Below are positions 1-5,121 of a stretch of 5,121 nucleotides of DNA, piece by piece; position 1 is the first letter of the stretch, and each line of letters starts with the position of its first letter. The stretch is taken from the NCBI GenBank assembly GCA_048217285.1, contig DBFWVW010000035.1:1-5121 (forward strand), in the 5' to 3' direction. The DNA is from CAG-103 sp048217285. Its GTDB lineage: Bacteria; Bacillota; Clostridia; Oscillospirales; Oscillospiraceae. The notes beneath the pieces are model-generated. The model made no database searches, was not told where the DNA came from, and worked only from the letters and a program-made list of their open reading frames with translations. Made by a program: the position numbers and the translations under genes.

Positions 1-583
1 GCCCTGCGAGCGCGCACAGGCGGCGCACCTGGCGGTTGCGTCCCTCGTGGATCGTGACGGACAGCCGGCCGGGCGCAAGTACTGTCACCTCTGCCGGCCG
101 GACGCGATAGCCCTCCAGATCCGTGACGGCGTGCATGGCCTCCGCTGCGGCTGCGAGGTTGCCGCCTTCCACGTCTACTTCATACGTCTTTGGGATCTCG
201 TGCGAGGGGTGCATGAGACAGTTTGCGATCTCGCCGTCGTTCGTCAGGATGAGCAGTCCCTCGGAATCGAGATCCAGCCGCCCGACCGGGTACAGCCGCT
301 CCCCTGCCGAGGCCACGAGATCCGCCACGGTTTTGCGCCCGCGCTCATCGTGCATCGTCGTCACATAGCCACGCGGTTTGTTGAGCATTATGTACCGCTT
401 CGGGGCTTTGGACGGCAGCGGCCGGCCGTCGATGCAGATGACATCGGTCTCCGGATCTGCCTGCGCACCGAGCTGCACGGTTCGGCCGTTGACAGTCACG
501 CGACCGGCAGAGATCATCGTCTCCGCCGTACGGCGGGATGCAACGCCCGCCTCGGAAATGCACTTTTGCAGCCGCTGCTGCAT
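1..583 (-). CDS. rluB: Ribosomal large-subunit pseudouridine synthase, RluB/RsuA family (3' end cut by window edge)
   Basis: Enzyme of the RsuA/RluB/RluE/RluF family, which isomerises a specific uridine in rRNA to pseudouridine; RluB acts on 23S rRNA. The visible 194 residues start with an S4 RNA-binding domain (about residues 2-48, with RLQKCISEAGVASRR and RVTVNG). The catalytic domain follows, with LNKPRGYVTT (67-76) and the signature GRLDLDSEGLLILTNDG (101-117), in which Asp104 is the expected catalytic residue. RNRQVRRLCALAG near the cut end is the family's conserved arginine-rich motif. About 45 C-terminal residues are missing, judged from a usual length near 240. I chose the ATG at 583-581 because GAGGTG at 595-590 sits 6 bases ahead of it; an ATG at 589-587 is in frame but directly abuts that sequence. 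The gene starts 10 bases after dacB and is probably cotranscribed. RluB rather than RsuA is inferred from context. Confidence 0.93.
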   Translation of the reverse strand, partial: MQQRLQKCISEAGVASRRTAETMISAGRVTVNGRTVQLGAQADPETDVICIDGRPLPSKAPKRYIMLNKPRGYVTTMHDERGRKTVADLVASAGERLYPVGRLDLDSEGLLILTNDGEIANCLMHPSHEIPKTYEVDVEGGNLAAAAEAMHAVTDLEGYRVRPAEVTVLAPGRLSVTIHEGRNRQVRRLCALAG

Positions 584-593
584 CGTCATCACC

Positions 594-1730
594 TCAGGAT
601 ACAGGATAGTAGGAAGAAAAGTAGCGGCAGGCGTGCGTCCACAACCGGCCGAGCCGCGCAAAGGGCGTGATCTTCACGTCCGGGTCGAGCGCCGCGGGTT
701 CGGCATAGCAAAGTGCCACCGTGGCGCTTTGCCCATCCGGCCCGGTCGCCGTCAGTGTGCCCGCCTGTGCGCCCTGCTCCACCGGCGCGAACACGAAGCG
801 CGGCAGTTCCACCGCCAGTGTCACCGGATCATCCGGGTGCACGAGCAGGTAAGCCGGCCGCTCCGGCACCGCCGCGCAGAGTTCCACCGTAGCGGAAAGC
901 ACCGGCACGGCGTATACAGGCGTACCATCGGCGACGCAGCGGTACTCGTAATTTTCAAACGCCCAGTCGAGCAGCTGCGTGTGGTCGTTCCAGTCGTCCG
1001 GATCCGAGAGCGTCACGCATACGAACTGCGTCATGCCGCGCTGCGCGCAGGACACAAGCGTACGGCCTGCGGTCTTGGTATATCCGGTCTTGACGCCAAC
1101 CGTGCCGTCATAGCTGCGCAGCAGGCGGTTATGGTTCACAAGCGTCTGGCCGTCCACGGTTATGCTCTTTGTGGACACAATCGTGCGGAACGTCTCATTT
1201 TCCATGGCTGCGCAGGCGAGCTTTGCCATATCACGCGCCGTGGAATAATGTCCTTCGGCGTCGAGACCATTCGGGTTGCAAAAAGCGCTGTCGGTCATAC
1301 CGAGCGCGCGCGCCTTGTCGTTCATCTTATCCGCAAATGCTTCCACGGAGCCAGCCGTATGACACGCGAGCGCAACCGCGGCATCGTTGCCGGACACCAG
1401 CATCAGGCCGTAGAGCAACTCCTCAACCGTGTATGTCTCGCCGGTGCGCAGATACATGGACGAGCCCTCTACTGCCGTGTATTCCGGCAGGATCTCGACC
1501 GACTCGTCAAGCGCGCAATGCTCCAGCACGACGAGCGCGGTCATGATCTTCGTCGTGCTGGCAATACCGAGCCGCTCATCCGCGTTCTTTTCATAGAGCA
1601 CGGTTCCTGTCTCGGGATGCACGACAATGGCAGCTCTGGCCGCATTGTCCGTCCCGGCGGCATGGATGCGCGGCGACAAAGTGAAAGCAATAGCCAGTGC
1701 ACAGACAAGGCCAAAAAAAGTCCGTTTCAA
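594..1730 (-). CDS. dacB: D-alanyl-D-alanine carboxypeptidase, peptidase S11 family (DacB/DacF type)
   Basis: Penicillin-binding protein that removes the terminal D-Ala from peptidoglycan stem peptides outside the membrane and so limits cross-linking. All three S11 active-site motifs are present: STTK (Ser58 nucleophile, Lys61), SGN (113-115) and KTG (214-216). A signal peptide covers about residues 1-24 (MKRTFFG, a hydrophobic run, then RIHA/AG as the likely cleavage point). A beta-rich PBP5_C-like domain spans roughly 265-345, and the aromatic, basic tail (about 352-378) could be a membrane-binding amphipathic helix. I chose the TTG at 1730-1728, giving 378 residues, because GGGTGG lies 8 bases upstream and the product then begins like a normal signal peptide. 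An in-frame TTG at 1751 has no ribosome binding site. In B. subtilis, dacB lies in the same scpAB neighbourhood and acts on the spore cortex; whether this copy is spore-specific or vegetative cannot be told. The stop codon overlaps the rluB ribosome binding site. Confidence 0.93.
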   Translation of the reverse strand: MKRTFFGLVCALAIAFTLSPRIHAAGTDNAARAAIVVHPETGTVLYEKNADERLGIASTTKIMTALVVLEHCALDESVEILPEYTAVEGSSMYLRTGETYTVEELLYGLMLVSGNDAAVALACHTAGSVEAFADKMNDKARALGMTDSAFCNPNGLDAEGHYSTARDMAKLACAAMENETFRTIVSTKSITVDGQTLVNHNRLLRSYDGTVGVKTGYTKTAGRTLVSCAQRGMTQFVCVTLSDPDDWNDHTQLLDWAFENYEYRCVADGTPVYAVPVLSATVELCAAVPERPAYLLVHPDDPVTLAVELPRFVFAPVEQGAQAGTLTATGPDGQSATVALCYAEPAALDPDVKITPFARLGRLWTHACRYFSSYYPVS

Positions 1731-1733
1731 AAC

Positions 1734-1767
1734 AAGCACCACCCTTTCCAAGTTTCGGGCGGTGCTT
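1734..1767 (-). promoter_or_regulatory. RNA hairpin burying the dacB ribosome binding site (possible weak terminator)
   Basis: On the transcribed strand AAGCACCGCCC (1767-1757) pairs with GGGTGGTGCTT (1744-1734), giving 11 consecutive pairs including one G-U, around a 12-base loop. The 3' arm contains the GGGTGG Shine-Dalgarno sequence for the dacB TTG at 1730. The stem is followed by GTTTTG, a short U-rich run, so partial transcription termination after ytfJ is an alternative or additional role. It occupies the only sizeable gap in the operon (1731-1790). The pairing is seen directly; the regulatory effect is inferred. Confidence 0.55.
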
Positions 1768-1790
1768 ATTATGGGCGCTTTCGGCGCGGT

Positions 1791-2171
1791 TTATGCTTTG
1801 CCGGCCTTGCGCTGGTCGATGAACTGGTCGATGCGATCGATCACCTGCGGGGTCATGTCGATCAGGCGGTCAAACGTGTTCGATGCCGGCGGCATGACGT
1901 TGAGCATACGCACGTTGCCGTCCTTGACGATCAGAAAGCCCATCGGTTCAACCTTGACACCGGCACCGCTGCCGCAGCCGACACCGTTCTTATTTTCTTT
2001 CATCGGAAACTCCGACCCGCCGCTTGCAAAGGCAAAGCTGACACGGGACAGCGGAATGAGCGTGATATCATCCGGTGTCGTGATCGGTTCGCCGACAACC
2101 GTGTTCGTGTCCACCATTTCCTTGATCTTGCTCATGGTCGCAGTCATGACTGCGCTGATTTCATTATCCAT
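1791..2171 (-). CDS. ytfJ: GerW/YtfJ family spore protein
   Basis: Small protein (126 residues) of the sporulation YtfJ family (Pfam Spore_YtfJ). In B. subtilis the homologue GerW is made in the developing spore and is needed for SleB-dependent cortex breakdown during germination; the biochemical activity is unknown. Family marks seen here are VVGEPI (25-30), ITLIPLSRVSFAF (36-48), the glycine-rich GVGCGSGAGV (63-72) and EPMGFLIV (75-82), followed by a C-terminal helical stretch (IDMTPQVIDRIDQFIDQ, 104-120). There is no signal peptide or membrane segment, so it is probably soluble. The ATG at 2171 is preceded by GGAAGG at 6 bases. The gene overlaps the DUF2953 gene by 8 bases, which suggests translational coupling. 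A gene immediately downstream of DUF2953 and upstream of a carboxypeptidase is a common clostridial arrangement. Homologues also occur in lineages with doubtful sporulation, so it does not prove that spores form. Confidence 0.92.
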   Translation of the reverse strand: MDNEISAVMTATMSKIKEMVDTNTVVGEPITTPDDITLIPLSRVSFAFASGGSEFPMKENKNGVGCGSGAGVKVEPMGFLIVKDGNVRMLNVMPPASNTFDRLIDMTPQVIDRIDQFIDQRKAGKA

Positions 2172-2802
2172 TGCTAACCTTCCTTTCCTGCGTGGCCGGC
2201 GCGCTCTTTGCGTGCGCGGCCCGGGCCTGTTTCGCGTGCATTTTTTGTTTCAAGAATCCGACGCCGAACGCCAGTGCGATGACGACGATCTGCCCGATGC
2301 GGATCGTGCAGACGATGCGTGCGTCAATACGCGGCTGCTCGGCCTGAAAATCCACACCGGTCTGGATGTCCCGCTCCTCTATGCGCAGAGCCCGCTCCGC
2401 CAGCGGCGTGAGCGCGCCAAGCGCAGCGTTGACATAGCCAAACTCCAGCGCCGTATCATATGGGTCCGGCGCGCCCGACACAAACACCAGCCGCAGCAGC
2501 TGCACACGCAGCTTCTGCCGAAAACGGTCAAGCGCCTGTAGTCCAAGCTTCGCAAGCCCGAGGATCGTCTTCAGATCCGGCGGGGCGGATTTCTTTTTCG
2601 GCTTTTCCTTCTTCGGTTTTGGGGGCTTTTCCTTCTTCGGCTTTGCATCCGGCGGTTTTGGCAGGAACCTGAGCCGAAACGGGCCGATGCGCGCCGAGAG
2701 CGAAAACGCATCGTCCGCGTAGGCCGCATCCACGCCGACCGGCAGCAGATTCAGCGCCGTCAGCACCAGCGCGATCGCCAGTATGATCCACAGGGCCGTC
2801 AA
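2164..2802 (-). CDS. DUF2953 family membrane protein
   Basis: Protein of unknown function, 212 residues, resembling the DUF2953 family, which often sits beside ytfJ in Firmicutes. It opens with a hydrophobic membrane segment (about 3-20), then a short beta-like region (VDAAYADDAFSLSARIGPFR, 24-43). A lysine/proline-rich linker (49-71, repeated KPKKEK) follows, and then a helical region (76-107). The motif GAPDPYDTALEFGYVNAALG (110-129) is the most family-like part. A second hydrophobic segment lies at about 169-184, and the tail is basic. The start is TTG at 2802: the upstream in-frame codons reach a TGA (the scpB stop, in the same frame) after two codons, and AGGGGAG lies 9 bases ahead. An ATG at 2809 is out of frame. 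The six-base gap to scpB and the eight-base overlap with ytfJ imply cotranscription. Co-occurrence suggests a sporulation or envelope role, but no function is established. Family assignment is from memory of the motif. Confidence 0.82.
   Translation of the reverse strand: MTALWIILAIALVLTALNLLPVGVDAAYADDAFSLSARIGPFRLRFLPKPPDAKPKKEKPPKPKKEKPKKKSAPPDLKTILGLAKLGLQALDRFRQKLRVQLLRLVFVSGAPDPYDTALEFGYVNAALGALTPLAERALRIEERDIQTGVDFQAEQPRIDARIVCTIRIGQIVVIALAFGVGFLKQKMHAKQARAAHAKSAPATQERKVSNG
2600..2647. repeat. Two tandem 24-bp units encoding the Lys/Pro-rich linker
   Basis: Units at 2600-2623 and 2624-2647 match at 21 of 24 positions, and the first 17 bases are identical. Being a multiple of three, the unit keeps the reading frame and encodes consecutive KPKKEK-type blocks in the DUF2953 protein. 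A recent in-frame duplication by slippage is likely. Confidence 0.7.
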
Positions 2803-2808
2803 TCGGCA

Positions 2809-3426
2809 TCACTCCCCTGTCGGTTTTTCCTCTGTATCCGTCAGTTTCATCTGCTCGCCGCGGCCGCGCAGCTCCGAGATGGCCTGCTCCAGCTTTTCCG
2901 TGCCCTCATCGGACGACAGATCCGGCAGCACAGGCAGTTCCTCAAGCGACTGTATACCCATGGTGCGCAGAAACAGCGCGCTCGTGCGGTACAGAGACGG
3001 CCGGCCGGGCGCATCAAGCTTGCCGCAGGCCTCAATGAGCCCACGCTCGAGCAGCGTCGTGACCGTATAGGCGCTGTCCACACCGCGCACCTGATCGATA
3101 TACGCGCGCGTGACAGGCGGGAAGTATGCCACGATTGCCAGCACCTCCAGCGCCGGCTGCGAGAGTTTGGGCGGCTTACGCTGTTCGAGCGCACGGCGGA
3201 TAACGTCCGCATATTCCGGTGCGGAGCACAGCTGCAGCAGATCGTTCATCTGCACCAGGCGCATACCACAGCGGTTTTCCTCATAAGCCGCGGCAAGCTC
3301 TTTAGCGGCTGTCACGATCGTCTGCGTCTCCTCGCCGGTGACGAGCGCGATGCGCGACGCCGGCACGGGATCTCCCGCTGCAAATAAAATGGCCTCAATG
3401 ACCGAAAGTAATTCCTCGTGTTCCAT
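2809..3426 (-). CDS. scpB: Segregation and condensation protein B (SMC-ScpAB subunit)
   Basis: ScpB dimers bind the middle of the kleisin ScpA and, with the SMC ATPase, form the complex that compacts and individualises newly replicated chromosomes. The 205-residue length is normal. It has two winged-helix domains: the first at about residues 1-80 (ELLSVIEAILFAAGDPV at the start), the second at about 88-165. The second carries the family-defining LSQPALEVLAIVAY (88-101), RGVDSAYTVTTLLERGLIE (114-132) and GRPSLYRTSALFLRTMGI (141-158). The acidic tail (170-205) looks unstructured. The ATG at 3426 lies 9 bases after the scpA stop. Its ribosome binding site is weak (GAGTGAGA overlapping that stop), so translation is probably coupled to scpA, which would help keep the subunits in ratio. 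Confidence 0.97.
   Translation of the reverse strand: MEHEELLSVIEAILFAAGDPVPASRIALVTGEETQTIVTAAKELAAAYEENRCGMRLVQMNDLLQLCSAPEYADVIRRALEQRKPPKLSQPALEVLAIVAYFPPVTRAYIDQVRGVDSAYTVTTLLERGLIEACGKLDAPGRPSLYRTSALFLRTMGIQSLEELPVLPDLSSDEGTEKLEQAISELRGRGEQMKLTDTEEKPTGE
2812..2818 (-). promoter_or_regulatory. Ribosome binding site for the DUF2953 TTG start
   Basis: AGGGGAG on the minus strand, inside the last codons of scpB, lies 9 bases ahead of the TTG at 2802. It supports a non-ATG start where the nearby ATG (2809-2807) is in the wrong frame. Confidence 0.65.
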
Positions 3427-3435
3427 AAAAATTTC

Positions 3436-4245
3436 TCACTCAACAATGGATTCCAGAATATCAGCCGTGGCGCCGCCGGTGAAACTTGCCACATATTCGC
3501 CGTTTTGCTCGGAAAGCATCAGATGGCCGAGGCTGCACAGCTCCAGCACGGACAAAAATGTCGCCACGATCTCGCTGCGGCTGGCGCACTGCCTGTAGAG
3601 CGTGTTCAGAGACATACTCCCCCGCTCGCGCAGCTCATCGATAAGCGTGCGGCATTTATCGCGCACACTGTAGACAATGCGCTTCGGCGCGGCCATCTGC
3701 AACGCATCCGTTGCCGCGGTGCCGCCGCGCGTAAACACGGACAACAGTGCGCGCAGCAAATCGGTCTGCTCGATGCGATAGCGGTATTCCCCCGCCGACT
3801 TCGGCAGCGGCTCCGGCGGACGCGACAGATAGTGCAGGCCGGTCTGAGCCGCCGCATCGAGCATCGGCGTGACGGACTTGACGGCTGCATAGGTATCCTT
3901 ACACTTGAGCTGCTCGAGCGACGCAATGAGCTGCTCAAGCTCCGTGACCTCTTTCTCCTCCGTGAGGAGCATCCGTGTCTTGATATAGAGCAGGTAGGAC
4001 GCCATCTGCACAAACTCACTCGCGATCTCGAGATCGAGTTTTTCCATGGCGTTGAGGTATTCCAGATACTGATCGAGGATCTCTGAAATCTTGATGTCCC
4101 GGATCTCGATCTTATTCTTGGACAAAAGCAGCAGGATCAGGCTCAGCGGGCCCTCAAAATCCGCCATCTCGCTCTTGTCGTGGATGATGCCCTCGAGAAA
4201 ATAGGTTGGATCCTCCGGCTTAACCGAAGATGCCGATAAGTTCAT
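3436..4245 (-). CDS. scpA: Segregation and condensation protein A (kleisin subunit of SMC-ScpAB)
   Basis: Kleisin that bridges the two SMC heads and carries ScpB, in the bacterial condensin. The N-terminal SMC-neck-binding part includes FLEGIIHDKSEMADFEGPL (residues 17-34) and the helical stretch SKNKIEIRDIKISEILDQYL (42-61). ASYLLYIKTRMLL (82-94) follows, then a variable acidic middle. The C-terminal winged helix (about 200-255) contains EIVATFLSVLELCSLGHLML, which binds the SMC cap. The usual GPLDLLL reads GPLSLIL here, a variant I associate with Oscillospiraceae but cannot check. The ATG at 4245 (269 residues) has GGAG 7 bases upstream; an in-frame TTG at 4278 would add 11 residues unlike the family and lacks such a site. 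The start lies 26 bases inside the protease gene, so the two are cotranscribed and perhaps translationally coupled. Confidence 0.97.
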   Translation of the reverse strand: MNLSASSVKPEDPTYFLEGIIHDKSEMADFEGPLSLILLLLSKNKIEIRDIKISEILDQYLEYLNAMEKLDLEIASEFVQMASYLLYIKTRMLLTEEKEVTELEQLIASLEQLKCKDTYAAVKSVTPMLDAAAQTGLHYLSRPPEPLPKSAGEYRYRIEQTDLLRALLSVFTRGGTAATDALQMAAPKRIVYSVRDKCRTLIDELRERGSMSLNTLYRQCASRSEIVATFLSVLELCSLGHLMLSEQNGEYVASFTGGATADILESIVE

Positions 4246-4894
4246 AGCCCCACTCCGCAAATACAAAGAGTTTGTCAAACGCGGCCTCCGTCACCGTCGT
4301 GAGCGGCTTGCCGAGCACACCGGTCGCGACCAGCACAAGCAGCAGAATCATGCCGTAGCGCTCGTAACGCATAAGCTTGACATATGCCGCATCGGGCAGC
4401 AGCGCAAAGAGCACCTTGGACCCATCGAGCGGCGAGACCGGGATGATATTGAAAATGGCCAGCGCCAGGCTGATATACGCCGTCAGCCAGATCATATCCA
4501 GTAGAAACTGCACCGAATACAGCGCCCGGTACAGCAGGCCATACAAAAACAGAAACACGAGCGCCAGCAGCACGTTCGACACCGGCCCGGCCAGTGCCGT
4601 AAGCGCCATGCCGCGCTTGGGGTTGCGAAAGCGCATCATGTTCACCGGCACAGGCTTTGCCCAGCCAAATTTGAACACGACCATCATGAGCAGGCCCATC
4701 GGGTCAATGTGCCGGATGGGATTGAGCGTGAGCCGGCCGGCGTCCTTCGCCGTCGTGTCGCCGAGGCGGTAGGCCACATAGCCGTGCGACACTTCATGAA
4801 ATGTGATGCACAGCAGCGACGGAACGACCGACAGCACAATATTCAGCAGATACGACCAGTCGAGTCCGTTCCAAATCGATTGCAGAGTGTTCAC
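4220..4894 (-). CDS. Site-2 protease family protein (peptidase M50, YwhC-like)
   Basis: Intramembrane zinc metalloprotease of family M50, short form without a PDZ domain (224 residues). The zinc-binding motif HEVSH is at residues 33-37 and the third-ligand motif NIIPVSPLDG at 149-158, with Asp157 as the expected ligand; both lie in membrane segments. Hydrophobic segments are at about 14-32, 66-79, 96-122 (with LAGPVSN), 130-153 and 180-194. The family cleaves membrane-embedded substrates; this subgroup's substrate is unknown. I chose GTG at 4894 rather than the ATG at 4909 because GGGAGG lies 7 bases ahead of the GTG, while nothing is properly spaced before the ATG. It is the first gene of the operon, 23 bases or so after the predicted transcription start. 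Position directly upstream of scpAB is common in Clostridia. A role in sporulation like that of SpoIVFB is conceivable but not shown by the sequence. Confidence 0.93.
   Translation of the reverse strand: MNTLQSIWNGLDWSYLLNIVLSVVPSLLCITFHEVSHGYVAYRLGDTTAKDAGRLTLNPIRHIDPMGLLMMVVFKFGWAKPVPVNMMRFRNPKRGMALTALAGPVSNVLLALVFLFLYGLLYRALYSVQFLLDMIWLTAYISLALAIFNIIPVSPLDGSKVLFALLPDAAYVKLMRYERYGMILLLVLVATGVLGKPLTTVTEAAFDKLFVFAEWGYELIGIFG
4253..4256 (-). promoter_or_regulatory. Ribosome binding site for scpA
   Basis: GGAG on the minus strand lies 7 bases ahead of the ATG at 4245, within the last codons of the protease gene. It decides the scpA start in favour of 4245 over the longer TTG version at 4278. 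Confidence 0.7.
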
Positions 4895-4899
4895 ACACG

Positions 4900-4907
4900 C
4901 ACCTCCC
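4900..4907 (-). promoter_or_regulatory. Ribosome binding site for the M50 protease GTG start
   Basis: GGGAGGTG on the minus strand is a near-perfect Shine-Dalgarno sequence, with GGGAGG ending 7 bases before the GTG at 4894. An ATG at 4909-4907 overlaps its first base, so this site argues against that ATG as the start. Confidence 0.8.
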
Positions 4908-4923
4908 ATTCCTACAAATTTGC

Positions 4924-4952
4924 ATTATAGCAAGTCCCCGCCGAAAAAACAA
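4924..4952 (-). promoter_or_regulatory. Promoter of the operon, extended -10 type
   Basis: The minus strand reads TGCTATAAT with a perfect -10 hexamer TATAAT at 4929-4924 and the extended TG one base before it (4932-4931). A poor -35, TTGTTT at 4952-4947, lies 17 bases upstream. Transcription would start near 4917, leaving a leader of about 23 bases before the GTG at 4894. The consensus is that of the housekeeping sigma factor, suggesting vegetative expression. The -35 region coincides with the T-run of the terminator just upstream. Confidence 0.75.
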
Positions 4953-4983
4953 GTGCAGAGCGCGCGAATGCACGCTCTGCACT
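4944..4983 (-). terminator. Intrinsic terminator of a leftward transcript from beyond the right side
   Basis: GTGCAGAGCG (4982-4973 on the minus strand) pairs perfectly with CGCTCTGCAC (4962-4953), and an A-T pair at 4983/4952 can extend it to 11. The loop is 10 bases. The 3' arm runs into TTGTTTTTT (4952-4944), which gives the U-tract only in the leftward direction. No leftward gene precedes it within the window. Confidence 0.85.
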
Positions 4984-5023
4984 GTAGGACTACAATACAT
5001 GTTGGACAATTGAAGAAAAAGCT

Positions 5024-5098
5024 ATGAGAAATATGGTCTCATGGGTTATAGTTAAGTTACCACACCAAACCAGCCCGAAAGGAGACCATATTCCTCAT
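5024..5098. repeat. 17-bp inverted repeat covering a ribosome binding site and start codon
   Basis: The arm at 5024-5040 (ATGAG, A, AATATGGTCTC) is the reverse complement of 5082-5098 apart from one base, with 41 bases between. The right arm covers part of AAAGGAG (5078-5084) and the first two bases of the ATG at 5097. A transcript entering from the left would fold and hide the start site, as known for some insertion sequences that silence read-through transcripts. Function is inferred. Confidence 0.75.
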
Positions 5099-5121
5099 GA
5101 GCAAGAGTATAACACAAGACA
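5097..5121 (+). CDS. Start of a probable DDE-type transposase (cut by window edge)
   Basis: Only eight codons are visible (MSKSITQD), starting at ATG 5097 with AAAGGAG 12 bases upstream, a rather long spacing. The opening matches my recollection of the N-terminus of helix-turn-helix plus integrase-core transposases widespread in gut Clostridia; no catalytic residue can be seen. The inverted repeat around its ribosome binding site and the divergent orientation relative to the operon fit a mobile element. The identity rests on very few residues, so it should be treated as tentative. Confidence 0.45.

Larger units (their letters stand above)
4983..5121 (+). mobile_element. Putative left end of an insertion sequence
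   Basis: To the right of the terminator the sequence becomes AT-richer, carries no operon-strand gene and has an inverted repeat leading into a rightward reading frame whose first residues, MSKSITQD, I recall from DDE transposases/integrases of gut Firmicutes. A TG-starting end could begin at 4983 (TGTAGGACTACAATACATG), but the exact border is a guess: the other end and the target duplication are outside the window. Confidence 0.4.

Noticed and set aside
1775..1787. GCGC-TTTCG-GCGC hairpin just after the ytfJ stop
   Set aside because: The stem is only four pairs with no T-run on either side, too weak for a terminator.
1768..1796. Possible dacB promoter with -10 CATAAT at 1773-1768 on the minus strand
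   Set aside because: No acceptable -35 at 16-18 bases (GCATAA or similar), and no extended -10; it is not convincing.
378..2177. A 599-codon open frame on the plus strand, antisense to dacB and ytfJ
   Set aside because: It lies opposite genes with clear active-site motifs, its product is low-complexity, rich in Arg/His/Ala and shows no recognisable domain, and GC-rich coding DNA often yields long antisense open frames.
2528..2812. A minus-strand frame starting with ATG at 2812-2807 after the scpB ribosome-binding-like sequence
   Set aside because: It is out of frame with the DUF2953 protein, whose membrane segment and family motif are in the TTG frame; the 94-residue product looks like a shadow.
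65..4742. Recurrent GGCCGG/CCGGCC palindromes (for example near 66, 95, 418, 3000 and 4734)
   Set aside because: They fall within GC-rich codons of different genes at irregular intervals without shared flanks, so codon use explains them better than a repeat family.
4794..5027. Short open frames on both strands across the promoter and terminator (4794-5009 minus, 4803-5027 plus)
   Set aside because: They run through the terminator stem and the promoter, have no ribosome binding site and encode nothing recognisable.
5010..5052. Possible transposase promoters: TTGAAG (5010-5015) with TATGGT (5032-5037), or TATAGT (5047-5052) alone
   Set aside because: The first pair matches only 4 of 6 at each hexamer and the second has no -35, so neither was listed as a feature.

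Overview
The window is a tightly packed, leftward (minus-strand) operon from a GC-rich member of the Clostridia. The family set (site-2 protease, scpA, scpB, DUF2953, ytfJ/gerW, a D-Ala-D-Ala carboxypeptidase, then an RluB-type pseudouridine synthase) is most familiar from Oscillospiraceae-like gut Firmicutes. The organism call is an inference from gene families and gene order; no marker gene pins it further. A GerW/YtfJ homologue and a dacB-type carboxypeptidase suggest a spore-forming ancestry.

Layout from right to left, in the direction of transcription. At 4983-5121 lies non-operon DNA that looks like the left end of an insertion sequence. It has a 17-bp inverted repeat around the ribosome binding site and start codon of a rightward reading frame that begins at 5097 and runs off the window. 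At 4944-4983 is a leftward intrinsic terminator with no gene immediately in front of it. At 4924-4952 is a promoter with an extended -10 element. The operon follows: M50 site-2 protease (4894-4220), scpA (4245-3436), scpB (3426-2809), a DUF2953 membrane protein (2802-2164), ytfJ (2171-1791), dacB (1730-594) and rluB (583 to beyond the left edge). Most gaps are 10 bases or fewer, or the genes overlap by 8 or 26 bases. The only real gap is 60 bases between ytfJ and dacB, and it holds a strong RNA hairpin that buries the dacB ribosome binding site.

The genes combine chromosome maintenance (ScpA/ScpB, the kleisin and winged-helix partners of SMC), envelope and peptidoglycan work (M50 protease, DacB, DUF2953), spore germination (YtfJ/GerW) and ribosome modification (RluB). 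This resembles the B. subtilis scpA-scpB-ypuI-dacB-spmA-spmB-rluB neighbourhood, but spmA and spmB are absent between dacB and rluB here.

No wholly new system is visible; this is mostly a conserved locus. The points most worth a second look are two hairpins that each cover a ribosome binding site (dacB and the putative transposase), the terminator stranded beside the putative IS edge, the missing spmAB, and three start codons (GTG, TTG, TTG) that differ from naive ORF calls.
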